NCBI GenBank assembly: GCA_033297205.1
Contig: MU859263.1
Location: 1 to 63,362 of the forward strand
Length of the DNA stretch: 63,362 nucleotides
From: Pseudoneurospora amorphoporcata
Taxonomy: Eukaryota; Ascomycota; Sordariomycetes; Sordariales; Sordariaceae
Direction of reading: 5' to 3'
Part shown: piece by piece, positions 57,128 through 63,362 of the stretch
How the letters are laid out: each line of letters begins with the position of its first letter
How positions within the stretch are numbered: position 1 is the stretch's first letter
Notes under the pieces: generated by a model
What the model was told of the DNA's origin: nothing
The model's database searches: none
The model's input: only the letters and a program-made list of their open reading frames with translations
Made by a program: the position numbers and the translations under genes

Positions 57128-58357
57128 CAATGCCGTCTGACAATAAGCATCGGCCCGGTTCCATGCGTTGATGTCAGATGCTCAACTCGCTGTCGGTGGT
57201 TGCGATCTCGAGGCCACCATTCCTACGAGACGCATCGGAGTCTGTTGGGACAGATCGAAGGAATCAGGAAAGAATATGTAAGACGGATGTCGCTGGAGGT
57301 GTACTGAGTTTATTTGATCGTCTAAATACATGCAGTGGTTGGCACGATGTCGCCGTGAGAGATCGAGTCCAGAGTCTGAAACCGCAAAGAGACGGCGTCC
57401 GCAGAGGAGCTCGGACCACCTGTACTAGAGGTAGCTGCAGGGGCAGTACGGTCAGCTGTACAGTATGCTTCTGCACCCAGCTGCTGCGATGCCGGGACCT
57501 TGGCGGCGCACGGACCATATGCGAATCGGACTTCAAAATCATGCCATCCTCTTCCCGGCCGTTCGGACCGCGACGGCAAACGTAAGAATCTCATACGCTT
57601 GTCCATCCAAGTGCCAAGCCAGGTCCCCGCCAAAGTTGCACCGCTGTGTGATGATGGGAAATCTTTGTGCATCTCTCTTGAAGGCCGTGAGGTGGCAGCG
57701 CCGCCGCCGTGCTCCGTAGCCCAGGCCCGTACGACACGAACGACCAGCCTCCAGCTGTCTGTCAGAGCCTCGCTGTCTTCCTTAAAAGGCCCTCTGAGAC
57801 AGACTTACGTCTGCTTACCTGCAGCGCCATCGATCGTTCCTAGGAGTTGTTGGTTGAAGCTTTGTGCCGTACCTTACCTCGCCAATGGGGTGAATTCTCA
57901 TTGGAACCAGTATCGACTTTGTTCGCTTTTGACGTCGAGAAGGGTACACGGTCCAACGTGCCATTGTCATCCATCTTGATCTCTTGGCTGCTGGCCACTC
58001 ACCAACGAGATGCTGCTCGACTTGATCATTGAGAATAGCATCCCCAGTTCGTCCAATGGCCGCCCCACCATCGATGGATACCGACCGGCTCGCTACTTCC
58101 CAATGCCCTCCGGAAGGGAGAGGACCTTCATGGCTCGCGGTTCACATGCTAGCCCGTCTCCGTTGCACTAGAATGCACCTGCCCCCTTAAATCGAGCTGA
58201 CCCGGGAAGGCGGGACGGTGCCAAAGTCCCCTCCTCGGTCTCAACTGGACCTCAACCATCTCACATCGACATCAACCTACTTCCAGGCCGTCCATGTAAG
58301 CACCTATAGCGGATTTCCGACCAATCTCGACATCTTCCGCCACTTGCTCGTTAAGCA
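57128..58357. other. Divergent promoter region, IML1 / zinc transporter
   Basis: 1.2 kb between divergent start codons. The ORFs at 57178-57979 overlap on both strands and look non-coding. No clear element recognised. Confidence 0.45.
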
Positions 58358-60064
58358 ATGACACCCAAAATTGGACAGAAGCAGAGGCTAGCCGCGACAA
58401 TAGCCATATCCTCTGCCTTTTTTGTATCAGAACTCGCTGGTCAGTTCTCGCCCACGGGCACCTCTGTTGTCGTCTGTTGTCGTTCTTGTAAAATGGGAAG
58501 GGAACGTGTTGCTAACGACAACGTCACAGTTGCTTTCAAGACGGGAAGCTTGGCACTAACGGCGGACGCATTTCACTATGTATGGTACTTCCCGTCTTTG
58601 ATCCGTGTTCTAGAGAAAATAGAAGCCCTTGCTAATAGCTTGCCAAACAGTTGAACGACCTGATCAGTTTTGCCGTCACCCTAGCCGCCATTATCGTGTG
58701 TTGTGTTTCTATTTCTTCCCCATCATCTAATCCGGTTCGGGCACTGACACTTTCCTAGAAGACCGAAGGGGCCGGTTCACCTGTAGGATTTTCCTTTGGG
58801 TGGCAGCGCGCCCGCCTTCTCGGCGCCTTCTTCAATGGCGTGTTCTTGCTTGCCCTCGGAACAAGCATCTTCCTCCAATCAATTGAGCGTTTCATCACCG
58901 TTGAAACGGTGGAAGACCCAAAGTTGATGCTGGTTATGGGATGTGTGGGATTCACAATCAACATTATCACCATCACATTCCTGCATGGTAGGTGAACTAC
59001 AGACTCCATGAGCCAGAAGAAATCTGACCGTCCACTCGCAGAGCCACATGGCCATATAAGCCACGGTCATTCTCTAGGGCATTCGCATGGACATGGCCAT
59101 GAAGTACCTCTTGACTTCGACACATGTTGCCGAGCGGGTGGAGATACAGAGTCTGTATGGTAAACCCTCAGTCCTCGGTGCTTACTTGATACAGACACTA
59201 ATTGGTTGTGTTGGACAAAAGCCTTTCCATCCTCACTTTCAGCATCGGCATTCCTCCTTTCCTGATATCCAGCAGCCTCAATGTCGCGACCTGGGCATGC
59301 TTGGCGCGCTCATTCACGTCATGGGTGATGCGATCAACAATCTTGGAGTCATCATGGCCGCACTCCTGATCTGGTTACTCAAGTCCGATGCTCGCTTCTA
59401 TGCTGATCCCGGTGTTAGTGTGGGGATTGCCATCATGATCATACTTTCATCTGTGCCCCTGATCAAGAACAGCGGCGAGATTCTTCTCGAAAGCGCTCCG
59501 AAGGGAGTCAGAACCGAGGATATCAAGCACGACATTGAGAAGGTATGTCGAATCCAAACGAACAAGACGACAACAAAAACTGACTTGTCCCTCGTGAACC
59601 AGGTTCCTGGAGTCGATTCGATCCATGAGCTGCACGTCTGGAGACTCGACCAGCATAAGGCCATCGCCTCGGTCCACGTCGTCCTCACCGAAGATAGTAT
59701 CGTGAATTTTATGGACAAAGCGAGGACCATCGGTGAGTGTCTTCACGCGTACGGGATCCACTCGGCGACTATTCAACCTGAACTGCCTCCCGGATACGAA
59801 GAGTACGAGCTTGTTCCGACCAGTAAGGCACCCCCAGCCATAACCATAGCCTTGCCGGACGAAGACGGCCCGGACAAGAGCGAGTCGACGATGACAACAC
59901 CTGGCGACGGCGCTACTAGCGCGTCTTCGTCAATCACTACCAGTAGTATCTCGCTGGCGAAGAGAAGACGGGCCAGCACCGTGACGACTTGCCATCTGGT
60001 TTGTGGAAGGGGATCCTGTGCTGGGCTCGCGTGTTGTCAACCTGTTGGCCCTGATGAGCAGTGA
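58358..60064 (+). CDS. ZRC1: CDF zinc/cation transporter, ZRC1/COT1-like
   Basis: Cation diffusion facilitator that moves Zn2+ (possibly Co2+) into the vacuole in exchange for protons. Seven exons (58358-58439, 58530-58579, 58651-58695, 58759-58987, 59042-59103, 59243-59542, 59603-60064) give 409 residues. Six membrane helices are visible. The two HxxxD zinc sites are LTADAFHYLNDLISF (helix 2) and ALIHVMGDAINNLGVI (helix 5). The loop between helices 4 and 5 is His-rich (PHGHISHGHSLGHSHGHGHE), typical of zinc carriers. The cytosolic domain follows with VPGVDSIHELHVWRLDQHKA. The C-terminus is Cys-rich (CHLVCGRGSCAGLACC), as in fungal Zrc1/Cot1. Introns 1-4 fall inside the first four helices, and intron 5 (139 nt) is required because exons 5 and 6 are in different frames. 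Confidence 0.92.
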
Positions 60065-60353
60065 GCTGTTCATTGTCAGAGTATTAGTTTCCGTACATCA
60101 CTGGCGTTCAACGAAAATCCCCTTTCCTCACGGTAGATATGCGCTCTACTTTCTTTCTCCAAGTTATCTACTTTCTATTACATCTACGCTGGGTGCCACT
60201 ACCTCTTACTCTCGGCGTCTTTCAACAACCTTGGATACGATACCCCTTTTCTGCATCTATCTTGTACACACTCATTTTCGGAAAACCATAAAATCCCCAA
60301 TGGATTCTATGAGAGTAACCCTTCTGTTCTGCCGGCCCGTATCGACAATTGCG

Positions 60354-60385
<32 letters not shown>

Positions 60386-61380
60386 GGGACCGGGTCTGCT
60401 CTACTTTCTCCTGATTTCCGTCGAGTACGTTGGAAGCGGTAGTCTGTGTTTGCTTTCTTCTTGGATGTTCAGTAGTAACCGCCATGACACTTACATCTGT
60501 TTGCCTTCCTCGAAGCGGTGAAGACGGGAGGTTCATGAAGCAGCCATCAATTTCAGGGATCCCTTCCTGATTCTTACCAAGCCCAACTCAACAATCCAAC
60601 TACAGTCTTGATAGTTGATGTAGGACGGACGGTATATGAGTTATTCGAAGCAAACAACCACTTTATGTTTACAATAACAGCGTGGTGGGTGTAGCTCGCC
60701 CGCCCGCCTCTCTCTCTGTTTGCAGCGGCACACATGCGCAAGCAAGCAAGCCACGATAGACCATGTGGACGTTCGGTTATGCTGTTGGTGTAGGAAGATG
60801 GAGGACTCAATCAAACATGGCTTAGTACATCGCGGGAAAACAGGACGCTCATTTTTACCTCTTGCTGGTATAGATTCAAGCAAGAGATGAGAGTATTTGC
60901 CTGACTTGGGTTGTTCTTCACCTACCAAATTTGCCCCTTCTTTCTGTTCTTGATACGATTTCTGAACGCTTCACAACCCTTGCTTACTTTGTGAGACCTT
61001 GCCTCCTCTTACGCTCTCCGAACCGGTCTCGGTCTAACTCTCTTGTCTATCTGTGGTTTCGGAAGACCTTCTGGGCCTGCAAAGACGGGCCGCCGATATG
61101 AGTCAGGACAGAAATGAAACATACGGATGAAGAGGAGAGTTGCAGCAGAGTCAGCTGTACGACACTGACATCCAGCATACGCCTTGACAGATCTCTCAAG
61201 TCGCAGTTTACCTATGTGCGAAGTAGGCACTTGCTATGTCTCGTCTTTAATATGCTGTTATCTGCTCATGTGCTGCGGGTTTGAATGTGTATCAGATCTC
61301 TCCCTTTAGCTTAACGTATGTACCATGTTACTACGCACATGTTTGTACCTAGTACCCATTCTAGGTATCTGCATTGTAGG
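60065..61380. other. Intergenic region downstream of the zinc transporter
   Basis: No supported gene. It includes a GTT microsatellite (listed separately) and short ORFs without features; a short inverted CCTAG/CTAGG pair lies near 61350. Confidence 0.45.
60353..60386 (+). repeat. (GTT)n microsatellite, about 11 units
   Basis: Uninterrupted GTT trinucleotide run, about 290 bp past the zinc transporter stop codon and probably in its 3' region. Confidence 0.95.
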
Positions 61381-61382
61381 TA

Positions 61383-61620
61383 CCGCTTTTTCTCAGCCGA
61401 TTGGGATACCCCTTAGCGTCGGGAAATCTGGAACAAGCAACGCCTGACACAGTCCCATCAATGCTGTTACTGGATCGTTCCCAAGGAACCAATTGATGCA
61501 AGTTAGCAAGCCTGTGATCGGTTGTCACCCGCATCAACCCGCTAGTAGATCGGTTGAAGCCCCTGTTGGGCCCAGATATTCCCAACGTTAAGGGTATCCC
61601 AATCGGCTGAGAAAAAGCGG
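61383..61620. mobile_element. 238-bp MITE with 29-bp perfect inverted ends, TA flanks
   Basis: Both ends read CCGCTTTTTCTCAGCCGATT followed by GGGATACCC in inverted orientation (61383-61411 and 61592-61620), and the similarity continues with a few changes to about 50 bp. TA dinucleotides flank both ends (61381-61382 and 61621-61622), as expected for a Tc1/mariner-type target duplication. There is no coding capacity. Several of the arm differences are C/T or G/A, consistent with RIP or simple decay. The superfamily is inferred from the TA flanks only. Confidence 0.8.
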
Positions 61621-61622
61621 TA

Positions 61623-62534
61623 CGCCATACCATATGCTGAAGAAAGTCTTTGTTCGATTCAAACGGCTCAATGGCAACAACGTCCTCATCATACATGCCA
61701 GCGTGGGGGTAAAAATGAAGATTGTGTATTTGTGCGTAGTAGATGGGGGACAGTTGACCAGTTATTAGACCAGTGAAACAAAGTGATCAAGGGAGGGGAA
61801 CAGGGGGCGGCGAGGGCGGGGAGAAACGAGAAACGAAGATCAAACGACACACAGGGATGAACCCCCAACTGCGTATGTACGTACCTGACTGATACCTGTT
61901 TTCTCAGCGCCATCTTCGCCTCTTGATTTCGTCTCGCGGATGCCGAAAGGTGGTAGACATTAGTATGTAAGTTGGCGAATTTTCGGATGAGACCTTGATG
62001 GTCGGGCAAAAGCGGCACAGAATAGGAAAACCCAAGAGGGCGGAGCGGAGGGTTGAAGAGGCTCTGCGGTTGCACCTGTACCTCTCTAACTGTGACGTTA
62101 ATAGTTTCTCCATCACATTGTGTTTGCTGTAGGTTGAACTGAAGCAACATCGACCAGTGAGGGGTAGCTAGTACCGGTAGGAGTAACGGCCAGGCGGGGG
62201 AAATTAGAACTCCGCACATGATTGAGCCTTAACGATCACGTCAGCCTTGGTTTGCTCCTTGGGCCATATTTGTACGCCTTCTTGCTATTCTATTAGTTGG
62301 TGTGCCATTGGTTGTGCATGTCACAAGGGTCTGAGGCCTGTGTAAATCCAGTGGCCTTGGGGCTTACGAAGGGGACTGGTTCTTTTTTTTGATGATGTGG
62401 GCACGTGAGGGATATGTCGAGCTGTTGGAGCATGAATCCTTCCCGTTGCGACCCGTTGGGAATAGCGAGACAAATCCGACAAATCTAGATCTAATGTTGT
62501 ATCGGGCGGCTAAGGCATGTCTTTGCATCGTTGT
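61623..62534. other. Region right of the MITE, no supported gene
   Basis: A 176-codon minus-strand ORF (62219-61689, MCGVLISPAWPLLLPVL start) is the longest open frame. It begins with a hydrophobic stretch but has no recognisable domain or clear coding character; I do not call it a gene. Confidence 0.35.
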
Positions 62535-63187
62535 TTAGTGTACATAGATGGGTCTCCACTTGGCTGTTCTTTTGAAAGTGAGGATGTGGTCTGCGAGTCC
62601 GGTCGGATAAGGGCAACTTTCATACTGCAGGTCGGTATCGAAGTGAGATCCCGTGTTCTCCCTTTCTGATGCTGCCGGATCTTGAAGGGTTTGGATACAA
62701 GTGAAATGTGGTCTCGGCAAGCATGCAAGAAGCCATGGGCCACGGTTTCGAATTGCCCACGTCAAAGGGCTCTCACCAAGTGACGGCGAACGTGTCAGGG
62801 CAAGATGTAATGTAGTGTAGAAGCCGATGCGGAAAGATGCCGGGGTTCAAATACTCGGAGGTGTCGCCGGTGGCAGTAATATAAACGTTGCTGGGGTTGA
62901 TCGCCCAGCAGTCCACTTGGGTTGCAGTCGTGAAATAAGGATGCAACCTCATAAGCGCCATCTAGGGTAAAGGTACGTATTTCGGGCAGCTTGACACTTC
63001 GGCCAGTTCCAGGCACCAGGCAAGGCCCGAGTTCGGTTCTGGCGGATCCGGGATCGCAGTCTTCGGCAATCGAGGCCTCAACGTGAGCGAAACCGAAGCA
63101 AGCGGTTAGATGTTTTTGGTCAACGTGGTCGGGATGAGAGAAGCAATGGATGTCGGGTAGTCTGCCATGTGAAACAGTATCTGCCAT
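62535..63187 (-). pseudogene. Doubtful gene or frame-broken pseudogene
   Basis: Three minus-strand open segments in shifted frames read as protein-like: 63187 onward (MADTVSHGRLPDIHCFSHPD), 62961-62773 (VDCWAINPSNVYITATGDTS) and 62765-62535 (HFDTDLQYESCPYPTGLADH). The middle segment starts directly after CCTTTACCCTAG, a possible splice acceptor. The junction between the last two needs either a frameshift or an intron from GTGAGA, yet no branch site is visible there. I do not recognise the family. It may be a real multi-exon gene that I cannot resolve, a decayed gene, or chance. Confidence 0.3.
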
Positions 63188-63275
63188 GCGCCAGTATCCA
63201 CGAGCCTGGAGAAGTGGATGGGAATAAGATTAAGTTCTCGACGGCAAGGACGGAGACTGAAGAGGGGTAGGTGGT

Positions 63276-63362
63276 GGTAAAAATCGCTTGTGCAGGTTAG
63301 GTGGTGACGTGTTGGCTGTTAAGCGAGCAGTAGCCCCACAGCCTGCACAAGCGATTTTTACC
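63276..63362. mobile_element. Short element with 21-bp perfect inverted arms, cut by window end
   Basis: GGTAAAAATCGCTTGTGCAG plus G at 63276-63296 is repeated exactly in inverted orientation at 63342-63362, the last base of the window. The spacer is 45 bp. The arms may extend further right. Very small inverted-repeat elements of about this size (such as the 98-bp Guest described in Neurospora) are known, but I cannot confirm identity from sequence alone. Confidence 0.6.

Noticed and set aside
61689..62219. 176-codon minus-strand ORF with hydrophobic start
   Set aside because: No domain and no fungal coding pattern; its position beside a MITE also argues against it. Noted only as an open frame.
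1..63362. Search for CRISPR arrays, operons, rRNA genes (including dispersed 5S) and a secondary-metabolite cluster
   Set aside because: No regular direct-repeat array and no recognisable 5S sequence were seen. The genes have introns and separate promoters, and no PKS, NRPS or terpene synthase is present.

Overview
The window looks like chromosomal DNA of a filamentous ascomycete, most likely Sordariales and Neurospora-like. Three things suggest this: short introns with GT(A/G)-type donors and GCTAAC/CTAAC branch sites, C-ending codon preference in coding exons, and an SRE-type GATA factor with the iron-binding Cys-rich linker. I worked out 21 protein-coding genes by reading exons and splice phases by eye, plus one tRNA-Asn(GUU) gene, three inverted-repeat (transposon-like) elements and one AT-rich tract that looks RIP-mutated. 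The species call is inference; no alignment was run.

Left part (1-17 kb): an AT-rich relic, then a long upstream region with three exact ATCWGATAA sites ahead of the siderophore repressor sre. Next come a TVP15-like Golgi/COPI membrane protein, BCP1, chorismate mutase (minus strand), the mitochondrial fission adaptor mdv1, an aldo-keto reductase and the RIO2 kinase (minus strand).

Middle (17-44 kb): RPN1 of the 26S proteasome is divergent from RIO2. It is followed by a MATE transporter, isopentenyl-diphosphate isomerase with a presequence-like reading frame upstream of its first ATG, a GNAT acetyltransferase, RPA2 (minus strand) divergent from a DUF202 membrane protein, a type II membrane glycosyltransferase-like protein (minus strand) divergent from SYO1, and a J-domain protein with a GC-AG intron (minus strand) divergent from the DEAD-box helicase DBP10.

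Right part (44-63 kb): a repeat-bearing intergenic region holds an 886-bp element with 35-bp inverted ends. Then come the vacuolar Ca2+/H+ exchanger cax (second GC-AG intron), tRNA-Asn, the very long IML1 gene (GATOR1/SEACIT subunit, minus strand), a ZRC1-like zinc transporter, a 238-bp MITE flanked by TA, a doubtful gene or pseudogene, and a perfect inverted repeat cut by the window end.

Most genes are unrelated housekeeping genes, not an operon or metabolic cluster. Two loose themes stand out. BCP1, RIO2, SYO1 and DBP10 all serve ribosome assembly. SRE, CAX, the zinc CDF and IML1 act in metal homeostasis or at the vacuole. The window shows no clear undescribed multigene system. The strongest leads are the promoter and splicing signals at sre, the IDI1 leader and the small transposable elements.
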